Below are positions 46,671 to 59,000 of a stretch of 64,000 bases of DNA, one piece after another (the first letter of the stretch is position 1; each line of letters opens with the position of its first letter). Location of the stretch: positions 62,001 through 126,000 of the forward strand of contig JBEBGV010000003.1 in the NCBI GenBank assembly GCA_040081265.1, in the 5' to 3' direction. The notes beneath the pieces were generated by a model. It saw nothing but the letters and a program-made list of their open reading frames with translations, had not been told where the DNA came from and did not search any database. Position numbers and translations under genes: made by a program. Source of the stretch: JBEBGV01 sp040081265. GTDB lineage: Bacteria > Acidobacteriota > Vicinamibacteria > Vicinamibacterales > UBA2999.

Positions 46671-48139
46671 GCGAGCCGGCCTGGCGGATTCGCGCCATCC
46701 ACGACCGTCCTCCCCACGCCGCGGGCGCGTTCGTTCTCTACTGGATGATCGGTGCCAGGCGGCCAACGTGGAACCTTGCGCTGGACCGGGCGATCGACTG
46801 GGCGGACGAACTCAGCAAGCCCCTCGTGGTCCTCGAAGCGCTCAGGTGCGACTACCAATGGGCCAGCGACCGGTTTCATCAGTTCGTGATCGACGGGATG
46901 CGCGCCAACGCTGCCGCGTTCGCAGATGCCGGAATCGACTACTACCCCTACCTCGAGCCAGCCCCGCGCGCGGGGCGAGGCCTCCTGCAGGCACTGGCCG
47001 ACGCGGCTGCCGTCGTGGTGACTGACCGCACGCCCGTGTTCGATCTGGCCGGACTGGTCGAGGCGGCCGCGCGTCACATCCGGGTGCGTTTCGAGGAGGT
47101 CGATGGCTACGGAATCGTGCCGCTCGACGCGCCGGCGAGCGTGTTCCCGACGGCGTATGCCTTCAGGCGCTATCTGCAACGATCCCTGCGCGAGTTTCTG
47201 CCGGTGAAGCCGCGCGCCACGCTCACTCGTACCCGCGACCGTCGGTTGACGATGCCCCTGACGGCAACCATCAAGGAGCGCTGGCCGTCTGCGCGCCTCG
47301 AGGAATCAGAGTGGCCAACGGCGCTGGCTGCCCTGCCTGTCGATCACAGCGTCGGCATTGCTCCGCAGGCAGGCGGACACGCCGCCGCTGGCCGTGCGCT
47401 CGACGTATTCATGGCAGACCGGCTGCGCGCCTACGACGAGCGATCGCACCCGGATGCCGACGTGTCCTCGGGCCTTTCGCCCTATCTGCACTTCGGGCAC
47501 ATCTCTGCGCACGAGGTGCTGCACCGGGTCCTCGGTGCCGATGAGTGGACACCTGAAAGGCTGGGACAAGCCACCAATGGCAGCCGCGAAGGGTGGTGGG
47601 GTGTGTCCGCTCAGGCCGAGGGTTTCCTCGATCAGCTCGTCACATGGCGCGAGCTGGGTGGAAACGCCACGCGTCGTGATGACTACACCACCTACCAGGC
47701 GCTGCCTGCCTGGGCCAGGGCCACGCTCGAAAAGCATGCCGCCGATGAACGGCCGCATACCTATTCTCTTGATCAGTTTGCGCGCGCCGACACCCACGAC
47801 CCGCTGTGGAATGCAGCGCAGCGGGAGCTGGCGCTCGAGGGACGCCTGCACAATTACATGCGGATGCTGTGGGGAAAGAAGATCCTCGAGTGGACTCACA
47901 CCCCGCGCGAGGCGCTCGAGGTGATGGTCGAGTTGAACAACCGATATGCGCTCGACGGACGCGACCCGAATTCCTATAGCGGCATCTTCTGGGTGCTCGG
48001 CCGCTATGATCGGCCGTGGGGCCCCGAGCGCCAGATCTACGGCACGGTGAGGTACATGACTTCCGAGAGCGCCGCACGCAAGCTGAAACTCAAGGAATAC
48101 CTGCGCCGCTGGGACGGCGCCGGACGCAGGCTCTTCTGA
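46658..48139 (+). CDS. Class II CPD photolyase
   Basis: Class II deoxyribodipyrimidine photolyase repairs cyclobutane pyrimidine dimers with light. The 493 residues contain the FAD-binding core LHNYMRMLWGKKILEWTHTPREALEVMVELNNRYALDGRDPNSYSGIFWVLGRYDRPWGPERQIYGTVRYM, which is typical of class II. Other recognisable parts are the N-terminal VLYWMIGARRPTWNLALDRAIDWAD and the GLSPYLHFGHISAHEV region. It probably shares the message with the TonB receptor through a 13-bp gene overlap, although the functions seem unrelated. Confidence 0.92.
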   Translation: MALLSEPAWRIRAIHDRPPHAAGAFVLYWMIGARRPTWNLALDRAIDWADELSKPLVVLEALRCDYQWASDRFHQFVIDGMRANAAAFADAGIDYYPYLEPAPRAGRGLLQALADAAAVVVTDRTPVFDLAGLVEAAARHIRVRFEEVDGYGIVPLDAPASVFPTAYAFRRYLQRSLREFLPVKPRATLTRTRDRRLTMPLTATIKERWPSARLEESEWPTALAALPVDHSVGIAPQAGGHAAAGRALDVFMADRLRAYDERSHPDADVSSGLSPYLHFGHISAHEVLHRVLGADEWTPERLGQATNGSREGWWGVSAQAEGFLDQLVTWRELGGNATRRDDYTTYQALPAWARATLEKHAADERPHTYSLDQFARADTHDPLWNAAQRELALEGRLHNYMRMLWGKKILEWTHTPREALEVMVELNNRYALDGRDPNSYSGIFWVLGRYDRPWGPERQIYGTVRYMTSESAARKLKLKEYLRRWDGAGRRLF

Positions 48140-48141
48140 CC

Positions 48142-48390
48142 GTGACCTTCCGTTATCGTCCCGATATCGTCGAGGCGTTGCTGAGCCACGGCGTCAGGCC
48201 GTTGCCCACCACCCCGCCGGCACTCGTGCACGAGTTCATCAGCGACCTCTACCGGTTCGAGCTGAGGCGGCTTCGAGATCGTCTCGTCAACGGCGAGATC
48301 CCGAAGGAGGGCTACTACGACCGGGTCGTCGAGCTTCGCCGCAAATACCCGCTGGTCTCGCTGAAGCCTCAGTTCTGGACTGAGGGCTGA
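48142..48390 (+). CDS. Small conserved-looking protein of unknown function
   Basis: I do not recognise this 82-residue protein. It reads TFRYRPDIVEALLSHGVRPLPTTPPALVHEFISDLYRFELRRLRDRLVNGEIPKEGYYDRVVELRRKYPLVSLKPQFW and looks like two or three helices rich in Arg, with no signal peptide. GTG start at 48142, 2 bp after the photolyase stop, suggests coupling. Coding is supported by the high-GC codon pattern and tight spacing. Confidence 0.65.
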   Translation: MTFRYRPDIVEALLSHGVRPLPTTPPALVHEFISDLYRFELRRLRDRLVNGEIPKEGYYDRVVELRRKYPLVSLKPQFWTEG

Positions 48391-48417
48391 GACACTGACG
48401 ACCGGTATCATGGAGCC

Positions 48418-49572
48418 ATGTCGATGACCGGCGCGGTGCCATCCAAGCTGCCGACCACGGGCGTGAGCATCTTCACGACGATGTCGAGACTGTCTGAGGA
48501 GCATGGCGCCATCAACTTGTCCCAGGGGTTTCCCGACTTCGACTGTGCGCCCGAGCTCGTCGAGACGGTCACACGCTACCTGCACCGCGGCCTGAATCAG
48601 TACGCGCCGATGCCGGGCGTCATGGCATTGCGCGAGGCCATCGCCGACAAGATCTTCACGTTGTACGGCCGACGCTGGAATCCCTCGACTGAGGTGCTGG
48701 TCACCGCAGGCGCCACCGAGGCCTTGTTCAGCACCCTGACCGCGCTCATTCACGCCGGGGACGAGGTGATCGTCTTCGAGCCGGCCTATGACTCGTATCT
48801 CCCGACAATCCGCCTGAGCGGGGGAGTGCCGCGTGTCATCACGCTGCGCGAGCCCGACTACCGGATTGACTGGGATGCCGTGCGGGCTGCCATCACGCCA
48901 AGAACCCGTCTGATTCTGATCAACTCGCCACACAACCCGACAGGTACCGTGCTGTCGCCGGACGACGTGGCACAACTGGGGCAGATCGTTCAGAACTCAG
49001 CGGCGGTGGTTGTCTCTGATGAGGTCTACGAGCACATCGTGTTCGACGGCGGTCGCCATGAGAGCCTGTCACGGGATCCGGCGCTGGCGGAGCGCGCGGT
49101 GGTCATCAGCTCGTTCGGGAAGACGTACCACACGACGGGTTGGAAGGTGGGCTATGCGACCGGACCGGCGCATCTCATCGCCGAGGTCCAGCGCGTGCAT
49201 CAGTTCGTGACCTTCGCCGTGAACACGCCAATCCAGCACGCGTATGCCGAAGTGGTGCGTCAGGATCCATCCTGCGGCGCCCTGGCGCCTTTCTACCAGG
49301 GAAAGCGCGACCGCTTCCTGAGCCTGCTTGGGGGCTCCCGGTTCAAGCCCCTGCCGTGTCGCGGCACGTACTTCCTGCTGCTCGACTACCGCGCCATCTC
49401 GGACCAGAATGATGAGCCGTTTGCCCTCGAACTCATCCGCAGCCACGGTGTGGCTGCCATCCCGCTGTCGCCGTTCATGAACGGGGCGACGGTGGGCGGG
49501 GTATTGCGCTTCTGTTTCGCCAAACGCGACGACACCCTGCAGCAAGCCGCCGAGAGGCTGGCTGGCGTCTAA
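48418..49572 (+). CDS. PLP aminotransferase class I/II, methionine/kynurenine aminotransferase-like
   Basis: A 384-residue fold-type I aminotransferase. The INLSQGFPDFD N-terminus, VTAGATEALFSTLTALIHAGDEVIVFEPAYDSY, LINSPHNPTGTVLS and the PLP lysine region ISSFGKTYHTTGWKVGYATGP are those of the YbdL/kynurenine-aminotransferase group, several of which are methionine-2-oxobutyrate aminotransferases that recycle methylthio compounds. That role would fit the metH/ahcY theme, but no methionine-salvage genes adjoin. ATG at 48418 or 48424; GGAG lies 8 bp before the second. Confidence 0.88.
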   Translation: MSMTGAVPSKLPTTGVSIFTTMSRLSEEHGAINLSQGFPDFDCAPELVETVTRYLHRGLNQYAPMPGVMALREAIADKIFTLYGRRWNPSTEVLVTAGATEALFSTLTALIHAGDEVIVFEPAYDSYLPTIRLSGGVPRVITLREPDYRIDWDAVRAAITPRTRLILINSPHNPTGTVLSPDDVAQLGQIVQNSAAVVVSDEVYEHIVFDGGRHESLSRDPALAERAVVISSFGKTYHTTGWKVGYATGPAHLIAEVQRVHQFVTFAVNTPIQHAYAEVVRQDPSCGALAPFYQGKRDRFLSLLGGSRFKPLPCRGTYFLLLDYRAISDQNDEPFALELIRSHGVAAIPLSPFMNGATVGGVLRFCFAKRDDTLQQAAERLAGV

Positions 49573-49577
49573 GCGAC

Positions 49578-50348
49578 ATGCGGATCCTGGTCCTGGGGTG
49601 GGTGCTTGCAGCCGGGGTGATGCTGCACAGTCAGGCCGCGCTCGACCAGCGGCCGCTGCCAGACACGGACGCCTTCTACGAGGCCGTCCGGCAGAACATG
49701 GTCAGGGCCGACCGCGAGCAGAACCGCTACGCCTACAAGGAGCGCCGCACCGATATTCACACCAACCCGTTTGGTCGTATTGGTACCGGGGGTACGCGGG
49801 TCATCGAAGTCATTCCCGCCGCCGACGGCCTCACCGCCTCGAGGCGCGTCATCGAGCGCGACAACGTGCCGGTCAGCGACAGCCCGGCCGAGAAGATCAC
49901 ACTGTCACAGCGCCGCGGGCAGAACAGTTCCCGCAATGTCGAGGACATCACCCAGACGCTGACCTTCGCGATCGCCCGCCGCGAGATGGTGGACGGCCGT
50001 CCCTTCATCGTCATCGACTTCGAGCCCCGCCCCGGCGCAAAGCCGAGCACGCGGCAAGGGCGACTCGCACGGGCGTTCAAGGGCAGCATGTGGGTGAACG
50101 AGGACGCGCACGAGATTGAACGCGTTGAAGCGACCGCCGTGCAGGACCTGTCGTTTGGTCTGGGTCTGGTGGCGCGCCTGCGCAAGGGGGCCACGGTGAG
50201 CGCGGAGAGGAAGCCTGTGGAGGGCGGACTCTGGATGCCGACCTCGGTCAGGTTGAACGGGGCCGGTCGGGCGATTCTGTTTCGAAAGCTTGATATCGAC
50301 TACGCGCTCGACTGGTTCGACTACCGGCTGGTGGTGCCGGCGCGCTGA
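49578..50348 (+). CDS. Secreted protein of unknown function (LolA/RseB-like region)
   Basis: A 256-residue protein with an N-terminal signal peptide (MRILVLGWVLAAGVMLHSQA) and no transmembrane part beyond it. The body has repeated beta strands with TDIHTNPFGRIGTGGTRVIEVIPAADG, DITQTLTFAIARREMVDGRPFIVIDFEPRPGAK and WVNEDAHEIERVEATAVQDLSFGLGLVARLRKGA. These are reminiscent of periplasmic beta-sheet lipid- or hydrophobe-binding folds (LolA/RseB/MucB type). That comparison is by overall pattern only. It begins 5 bp after the aminotransferase gene. Confidence 0.62.
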   Translation: MRILVLGWVLAAGVMLHSQAALDQRPLPDTDAFYEAVRQNMVRADREQNRYAYKERRTDIHTNPFGRIGTGGTRVIEVIPAADGLTASRRVIERDNVPVSDSPAEKITLSQRRGQNSSRNVEDITQTLTFAIARREMVDGRPFIVIDFEPRPGAKPSTRQGRLARAFKGSMWVNEDAHEIERVEATAVQDLSFGLGLVARLRKGATVSAERKPVEGGLWMPTSVRLNGAGRAILFRKLDIDYALDWFDYRLVVPAR

Positions 50349-50363
50349 CGCGCGCCGACATCC

Positions 50364-51038
50364 TCACTCCTGATCGTCGCCCTCGTCGATGTTGCCGTCG
50401 TCGATGTCGACATCGGTGACGGCGGTCTCGTCCGGCAGCGTCGTCGCGATATCGTCCCCATCCGGCGCGTTGGCATCGTCGAGATCATCGACCGCATAGA
50501 TGCGCCCGCCCGATCGTTCCTTGATCGGCCCGCGTACCTTGTGTTCACCCTGTTGCTTCTTGGCGCCGCGCAGGCGGCGTGGGGGAGCAGGAGGGCCGAA
50601 GTTGGCGCTGCGATCGCGTCCACCAGGACCTGCGCCGCCGGGGCCGCCGGGACGTGGGCCACCGAAGCCGCCGCCCGATCCCCCCGGACGAGGGCTGCTG
50701 TAACCGCCGCCGCCACCGCCACTGAAGCCGCCAGGACCTCCCGGCCGGGGTGCGTAGCCGCTGCCAGGCGGCCGTGCCGGCGGTCGATCCTCCCGGGCAC
50801 GCGCCTCGCTGACGGCGAGGCTCCGGCCCATGAACGGCTGGGCGTCGAACCGCTTGACGACCTCTTCGCCCACGGACCGTTCGGCGAACTCGACGAATGC
50901 GAATCCGCGCGGTCGCCCGGTCTCACGATCGACCGGCATGACCACATGTGAAGGTTCTCCGACGGGAGCGAAGTGACTGCGGAGGTCTGCCTCTGTCGCG
51001 CCGTAGGGCAGGTTTCCGATGAACAGACGAACTGACAA
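50364..51038 (-). CDS. RRM-domain RNA-binding protein with Gly-rich and acidic tails
   Basis: The 224-residue protein starts with one RNA recognition motif (residues 1-80: MSVRLFIGNLPYGATEADLRSHFAPVG, RNP1 RGFAFVEF), followed by a low-complexity region rich in Gly, Pro and Arg (about 85-145). A basic stretch (PPRRLRGAKKQQGEHKVRGPIKERSGGR) and a strongly acidic tail (about 185-224) complete it. Bacterial RRM proteins of this kind occur in cyanobacteria and others and bind RNA, sometimes in cold response. The long disordered tail is more elaborate than the usual 90-110 residue bacterial RRM proteins. Confidence 0.9.
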   Translation of the reverse strand: MSVRLFIGNLPYGATEADLRSHFAPVGEPSHVVMPVDRETGRPRGFAFVEFAERSVGEEVVKRFDAQPFMGRSLAVSEARAREDRPPARPPGSGYAPRPGGPGGFSGGGGGGYSSPRPGGSGGGFGGPRPGGPGGAGPGGRDRSANFGPPAPPRRLRGAKKQQGEHKVRGPIKERSGGRIYAVDDLDDANAPDGDDIATTLPDETAVTDVDIDDGNIDEGDDQE

Positions 51039-51081
51039 GTGTTCCCTCTAAGCTAGGACTGCTCGTGGAAGATACAAGCGT

Positions 51082-51963
51082 TCAAATTCTATCCCAGAAG
51101 CGACTGACGGCGGTGGCATCGAGTTCCTCTTCCCGGTCTGTCAATCCAGCCAGGGCGGCGGCCCGACCGAGGACGCGGTCTGCCGTCATGCCGGCCCGGC
51201 GAAGCTCGCGGATGCCGGTCACGCCATCGGACTTGCTCAGCTTTTCGCCCCGGTGGTTGACGATCAGGGGGTGGTGGGCGAAGACCGGCATGGCAGTCCG
51301 CCCGAGCAGTCGGGCCAGACGCAGCTGCCGACCCGTCGAATCGAGAAGGTCCGCCCCTCGGATGACCAGGTTTACCCCCTGCGTCAGGTCGTCTACCGTG
51401 ACGGCGAACTGGTAGGTCCAGTGCCCATCGCGGTCGAGCACCAGGAGGTCGCCGCACTGCGCCGCGGGGCTCTGTTGCTGTCGGCCCAGCAGCAGATCGT
51501 CGAACGCTTCGCTCCCGGGTGTCATCTCGACGCGGAGGCCGCTGGTGTCGCCCGCGGTGGCCGCCCTGCTGCGACAGGTCCCGGGGTAGGGACCTGCGCC
51601 GATGTCGCGCCGCGAGCAGTCGCACCGATACACGTGCGCAGTGGTCGCGAGGGTGGCGAGTGCAGTTTCGTAGACATGGGCGCGGTCGCGCTGTCGCAGG
51701 ACAGGATGCCGCCCCTCGTCAGGAACGAATCCGAGCCAGTCCAGGTCCTCGAGCACGGCGTCCTCGTACTCCTGGCGGCAGCGGATCCGGTCGTGGTCTT
51801 CGATGCGCAGGATGACGCGTGCGCCGAGCGCGCGCGCGATGCCCCAGACGTAGAGGGCGTTGACCACGTGTCCCAGGTGAAGGTAACCGGTGGGTGAGGG
51901 GGCAAAACGCGTCACGAGCGGCGCACCGCCGGGGAGCATGCCGGTAAGATCCAAGTGACGCAT
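51082..51963 (-). CDS. gluQ: Glutamyl-Q tRNA(Asp) synthetase
   Basis: GluQ attaches glutamate to the queuosine base of tRNA(Asp). The 293-residue protein is the catalytic half of GluRS with no anticodon-binding domain. It has FAPSPTGYLHLGHV (HIGH-like), IEDHDRIRCRQEYEDAVLEDLDWLGFVPDE and the KLSKSDG (KMSKS-like) motif, plus Cys/Tyr zinc-site residues VYRCDCSRRDI. ATG at 51963; a TACGAT -10 lies 11 nt before it. It is divergent from aat with 30 bp between starts. Confidence 0.93.
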   Translation of the reverse strand: MRHLDLTGMLPGGAPLVTRFAPSPTGYLHLGHVVNALYVWGIARALGARVILRIEDHDRIRCRQEYEDAVLEDLDWLGFVPDEGRHPVLRQRDRAHVYETALATLATTAHVYRCDCSRRDIGAGPYPGTCRSRAATAGDTSGLRVEMTPGSEAFDDLLLGRQQQSPAAQCGDLLVLDRDGHWTYQFAVTVDDLTQGVNLVIRGADLLDSTGRQLRLARLLGRTAMPVFAHHPLIVNHRGEKLSKSDGVTGIRELRRAGMTADRVLGRAAALAGLTDREEELDATAVSRFWDRI

Positions 51964-51993
51964 GACGTGTTCTGATCGTATCGGAGTTGGTGC

Positions 51994-52698
51994 ATGGTGC
52001 CCTGGCTGAGCGCCAAGGATCCGTTTCCGCCTGTCGAACGGGCGCTGGCCGAACCGAACGGTCTACTCGCCGCCGGTGGCGATCTGTCGAGTGGGCGCCT
52101 CCTCGATGCGTACGCGCACGGGATCTTCCCGTGGTTCAACGAGCATGATCCGGTGCTGTGGTGGAGTCCCGATCCCCGGATGGTGCTGTTTGTCAACGAA
52201 CTGCGCGTGTCGCGTTCGCTGCGCAAGGTTCTTCGTTCGGGGAAGTTCACGGTCACCCTGGATGAGGCGTTTGAATCCGTGATGCAGGGCTGTGCGGCGC
52301 CACGCTCGCAGCAGGACGGCACGTGGATCACCGACGACATGCTCGACGCCTACACGGACCTGGCGGCGGGCGGGTTTGCCCACTCCGTGGAAGTCTGGGC
52401 CGACGGCGCACTGGCAGGCGGACTGTACGGCGTCGCGCTCGGCCGGATGTTCTTCGGCGAATCCATGTTCACGCGGGTGACCGATGCGTCGAAGGTGGCG
52501 TTCACCCTGCTGGTGCGCCAGCTGCAGCGCTGGAATTTCGAGGTGATCGACTGCCAGATGGCGACCGCCCACCTGGCGTCGCTGGGGGCCAGGGAGATAC
52601 GGCGCCCCGAATTTCAGGGCCTGGTTCAGCGTCTTGTCCGCGAGCCAGCTGTGCCGCCACCGTGGCGAATTGACGCCGACCTCCTTGAAACCGCCTGA
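51994..52698 (+). CDS. aat: Leucyl/phenylalanyl-tRNA-protein transferase
   Basis: Aat adds Leu or Phe to proteins starting with Lys or Arg, marking them for ClpS/ClpAP. The 234-residue protein contains LLAAGGDLSSGRLLDAYAHGIFPWFNEHDPVLWWSPDPRMVLF, GTWITDDMLDAYTDLAAGGFAHSVEVW and GLYGVALGRMFFGESMFTRVTDASK, the diagnostic aat motifs. It is directly followed by clpS and clpA, so the complete bacterial N-degron route is encoded together. Confidence 0.96.
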   Translation: MVPWLSAKDPFPPVERALAEPNGLLAAGGDLSSGRLLDAYAHGIFPWFNEHDPVLWWSPDPRMVLFVNELRVSRSLRKVLRSGKFTVTLDEAFESVMQGCAAPRSQQDGTWITDDMLDAYTDLAAGGFAHSVEVWADGALAGGLYGVALGRMFFGESMFTRVTDASKVAFTLLVRQLQRWNFEVIDCQMATAHLASLGAREIRRPEFQGLVQRLVREPAVPPPWRIDADLLETA

Positions 52699-52712
52699 GT
52701 ACAATTGACGTC

Positions 52713-53041
52713 ATGGGCGATCCCTCGACTCGAGAGCAGACGCGCACCGAGGCGCGCCCTCAGGCGGAGTTGCAGCGTCCTAGGATGTGGAAGGTGCTGC
52801 TGCACAACGACGACTACACCACCCAGGAGTTTGTGGTGTGGGTCCTCGAGACGGTGTTTCGCAAGCCGCGCGGCGAGGCGTATTCGATCATGATGAACGT
52901 GCACCGCTCGGGTCTGGGTCTGGCGGGTGTCTACACCCATGACGTCGCCTCGACCAAGATCACCTCGACCAAGCAGCTCGCCGAACAGCACGAGTATCCG
53001 CTGCTTGTCACCATGGAACCCGAAGAGGAGGGAGACCGAGG

Positions 53042-53045
<4 letters not shown>
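52713..53045 (+). CDS. clpS: ClpS, N-degron adaptor
   Basis: ClpS delivers substrates with Leu, Phe, Tyr or Trp at the N-terminus to ClpAP. The 110-residue protein has an unstructured N-terminal tail and the core WKVLLHNDDYTTQEFVVWVLETVFRKPRGEAYSIMMNVHRSGLGLAGVYTHDVASTKI. This includes the NDD and VHRSG elements that line the N-degron pocket. TACAAT (52700-52705) ends 7 nt before the ATG with no ribosome-binding site, so a leaderless start is possible in addition to read-through from aat. It overlaps clpA by 4 bp. Confidence 0.95.
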
Positions 53046-55281
<2,236 letters not shown>

Positions 55282-55285
<4 letters not shown>

Positions 55286-55929
55286 ACCGCGACGTGCCAC
55301 TGCCTGATCTCCGGCGGGACTATGAGGGCGCTCCGCTCGACGAGGGGACCGCAGACGCGGATCCCTTCCGCCAGTTCGAGCGCTGGTTCGACGAGGCCCG
55401 CGAGCAGGAACTCGACCCCACCGCAATGGCGCTGTCGACGGTGGACGGAGCAGGCCACCCCGCGGTGCGGATGGTGCTGCTCAAAGGGCTCGACGCCAGG
55501 GGATTTGTCTTCTTCACCAACTACGAGAGTCGCAAGGGACGCGAGCTGGCTGGGAACCCTCGCGCCAGCATCCTGTTCTACTGGGCTTCACTCCATCGGC
55601 AGGTGCGTATCGAGGGGGTGACCGAGCGCGTCGCCGCCGCCGAATCGGACGCCTACTTTGCGTCGCGCCCTCCCGAAAGCCGCCTGGCCGCGCTGGCGTC
55701 GCCTCAGAGCCAGATTCTCGACAGTCGGCGAGCCCTCGACGAGAGATATGCCCGTGCGCTCGAGCGCTTTCCAGGCGCCCAGATGCCGCGTCCCCAGTTC
55801 TGGGGCGGATACCGCCTGATCCCGGACACCATCGAGTTCTGGCAGGGACGACCCAGCCGACTTCACGATCGGCTGCGGTACCAGCGCGAATCCGACGGCT
55901 TATGGGCCCGGGTGCGTCTCGCGCCCTGA
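55282..55929 (+). CDS. pdxH: Pyridoxamine/pyridoxine 5'-phosphate oxidase
   Basis: PdxH oxidises pyridoxine or pyridoxamine phosphate to PLP with FMN and oxygen. The 215 residues contain DPTAMALSTVDGAGHPAVRMVLLKGLDARGFVFFTNYESRKGRELAGNPRASILFYWASLHRQVRIEG (FMN site) and the C-terminal FWQGRPSRLHDRLRY. The start is TTG 55282, overlapping the clpA stop as TTGA; GTG 55294 is an alternative. The window encodes several PLP enzymes (SpeA, ThrC, aminotransferase), but its place after clpA looks like coupling of unrelated genes. Confidence 0.92.
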
Positions 55930-56016
55930 CACAGCTTCTGCTACAGTCTGCTCCACGACGCACGTCACGCGCGTCGTTCCGGATACCCGGTCACGATGGT
56001 CGGGACAGGTGGACTG

Positions 56017-59000
56017 ATGACTCACGCACGTGCTCTTCTGGTCTTTTCGTCGGCGTCCGCCGACGCACGTCTCCACGCCGCCCACTCCGCACTCGCCCCG
56101 GTCGCTCAGCATCCCCGCATCACTATCATTGGTGCGTCTCGGGGTGCTGCCGACGATTTCGCGCGGCGGCTGGCGTCTGAGGCGGCTTCGACCTTCGGCA
56201 TTGCCCGCTTCAGCCTGACGCAGTTCGCCGCCAGGACGGCCCTGCTCACCCTCGCTCGACAGGGATCGACGCCGTCCACCTCGCTGGTGACCGAAGCCGT
56301 CTCCACTCGGGCGGCGTTCGATGCGGCGCAGGCTGCTACGCTCGGGTACTTCGGCGCCGTGGCCCGCACACCGGGCTTTCCCCGAGCGCTCGCCCGGACA
56401 CTGGGCGAGCTGCGGGGCGCGGACCTGAATGCGACGGCCGTGCAGCCGGTGTCGCGGGTTGGCGCCGACCTCGCGCGCCTGCTCGAGCACTTCGAGCGCG
56501 CGATCGCCGACGCCGGAACATCGGATCGCGCGCATCTGTTCCAGGTCGCGACGATGTGTCTGCTGTCGAGCCATCCGGGTGGCACGTTCGTGCTGCTGGA
56601 TGTGCCTGTTCTCGATCGTGTCGAACGTCGACTGGTCGAGGCTATCCTCGGCGGCGCCACAACGGTCGTAGCCACGATCCCGCCCGGTGATGACACCGAG
56701 GCGATGTTTCTCTCACAAGGCGCGACGATCGATCCGGGGCCTGACGAGAGTGACGGAGACCTCGCGCGCCTCCGCCGCTATCTGTTCGTGGCCGATGCGA
56801 CGCCCGGACGCCGGACACTCGACGGGTCCCTCGAGCTGTTCTCTGCGCCGGGCGAAGGGCGTGAGGCAGTCGAAATTGCGCGGCGGGTCATGCGGGAGGC
56901 GAAGCGCGGAGTGAGGTTCGACGAGATGGCGATCCTCGTGCGAGCTCCGCACTCGTACTTCGGGTTGCTCGAGCACGCCATGGCTCGCGCGGGAATTCCC
57001 GTCTGGTTCGATCACGGTACGCGTCGCCCTCATCCAGCGGGAAGAGCGTTTCTCGCCCTGCTGGCCTGTGCTGCCGACCGTGTGTCGGCGGTGCGCTTTG
57101 CGGAGTATCTGTCGCTTGGACAGGTGCCTGGTGATGGCACCGGTGACAAGACGTGGAATGAGCCGGAGGACGAGGTGTCCTGGCGGCAGCCGGAGCGAGC
57201 GGACGACGAACTCGAACTCGAGGCGGTCGAGTCGCGACGCGATCCCGCTGACATGACCGCGCCCGTGATTGCCGGAACGTTACGGGCACCCTGGCGCTGG
57301 GAGTCGCTGATCGTTGACGCGCGGGTAATCGGCGGGGGCGGGGCACGATGGCAACGCCGATTCGAGGGGCATCGCCGGGAACTCACGCGGCGGCTGGTCG
57401 ACGCAGAGAAGGACGAGGGCGCACCGGAGTCTGAGAGCGCTGCCGGCCGCGCTATCAGGGCCACACTCGATCAGCTGGTGCATCTCGAGCGTTTTGCGCT
57501 GCCCATTGTCGAGACACTCGAGCGGTGGTCGGTGGCGGCGACCTGGGGTGAATGGCTCGATCGTCTGCTGAGCCTTGCACCGCGAGTGTTGTCCCGCCCG
57601 GCATCGGTCCTGCGCGTCCTCGGCGAACTGCGGCCGATGGCCGGCGTCGGCCCGGTTCAGCTCGACGAGGTCAGGCGGGTCCTTGCCGACCGGCTGCTGA
57701 CCGTCGAGGCCCAGCCGCCCTCGAGGCGCTATGGGCGCGTCTTTGTGGGCACGCCCCATCAGGTGCGCGGTCGTCACTTCAGGGTCGTGTTCGTTCCTGG
57801 TCTCGCCGAGCGTCTCTTTCCGCAGAAGCCGCGCGAGGACCCGCTGCTGCTCGACACCCTGCGTCTCTCGCTCGCGTCCGATCTGTCCACCGAAACACGA
57901 CGCATCGCGACCGAACGACAGTTCCTGCGGCTGGCGGTAGGCGCCGCATCCGAGCGTCTCTGCGTCTCGTACCCGCGCCTCGAGATCAGCGAGGCCCGCG
58001 CCAGGGTCCCGTCGTTCTATGCCCTCGACCTTCTGAGGGCCGCCACCGGCGAGATTCCATCCCACGAGCGACTCCAGGACGACGCCCGCAAGGCGGGGGG
58101 AGCGATGCTCGCGTGGCCAGCGCCCTCGGACCCTCGCGTGGCGATCGATGACATGGAGCACGACCTGGCGGTGGTCCGTCGTCTGCTCGATGACCGTTCG
58201 CCTGAATCGGTCCGGGGGCATGCGCACTATCTGCTGAGCATGAGCGAGCCTCTCCGGCGCTCGGTCATCGAGCGGTGGCGGCGCGGGCGTGATGACTGGT
58301 CGCCGGCCGATGGCCTGATGCGCGTCACGGCGTCGACGTCGGACGCGTTGGCCGCCAGCAGGTTGACGTCGCGCGCCTACTCGCTGTCCGCGCTTCAGCG
58401 GTTTGCGGCCTGTCCATACCAGTTCGTGTTGTCGGCGATCTTCAAGCTTCAGCCGCTCGAGGAGCCGGCACCGCTCGAGCGCATGGATCCGATGACGCGT
58501 GGCAGTCTCGTGCACGAAGTGATGGCCCAGCTCATGCGGGAGCTTCGGGAGCAACGGGCACTTCCCCTGTCAGCGACCTCCGTGCCTGCGGCGGCGAGGC
58601 GTCTCGATGCGGTGATCGATCGGGTAGCCGGACGTGCCCGGGAGGAACTGGCGCCCGCCATCGATCGCGTCTGGTCTGACGACGTCGCGTCCATGCGTCG
58701 CGACCTTCACGGGTGGCTCGCGCGGATGGCCGGTGAGGCCGACTGGGTGCCCACCTACTTCGAGTACGGCTTTGGCCGGATTCCAGGTGAGCGTGATCCC
58801 GCCAGCTCGCCCGAGCCGGTCGAACTCGATGGCGGCTTCTCGTTGCGAGGGGCCATCGACCTGATCGAAACGCACGCGACCAGCGGTGAACTGCGCGTGA
58901 CCGACTACAAGACTGGCCGCGTGCCAGACAGGCTTGCCGGTCTCGTAACCGGCGGAGGCCGTGTGCTCCAGCCGCTGCTCTATGCGCTGGCCGCCGAACG

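Noticed and set aside
49563..49577. Separate promoter before the secreted protein gene at 49578
   Set aside because: Five bases separate it from the aminotransferase stop codon, so it is more simply read as part of the same operon.
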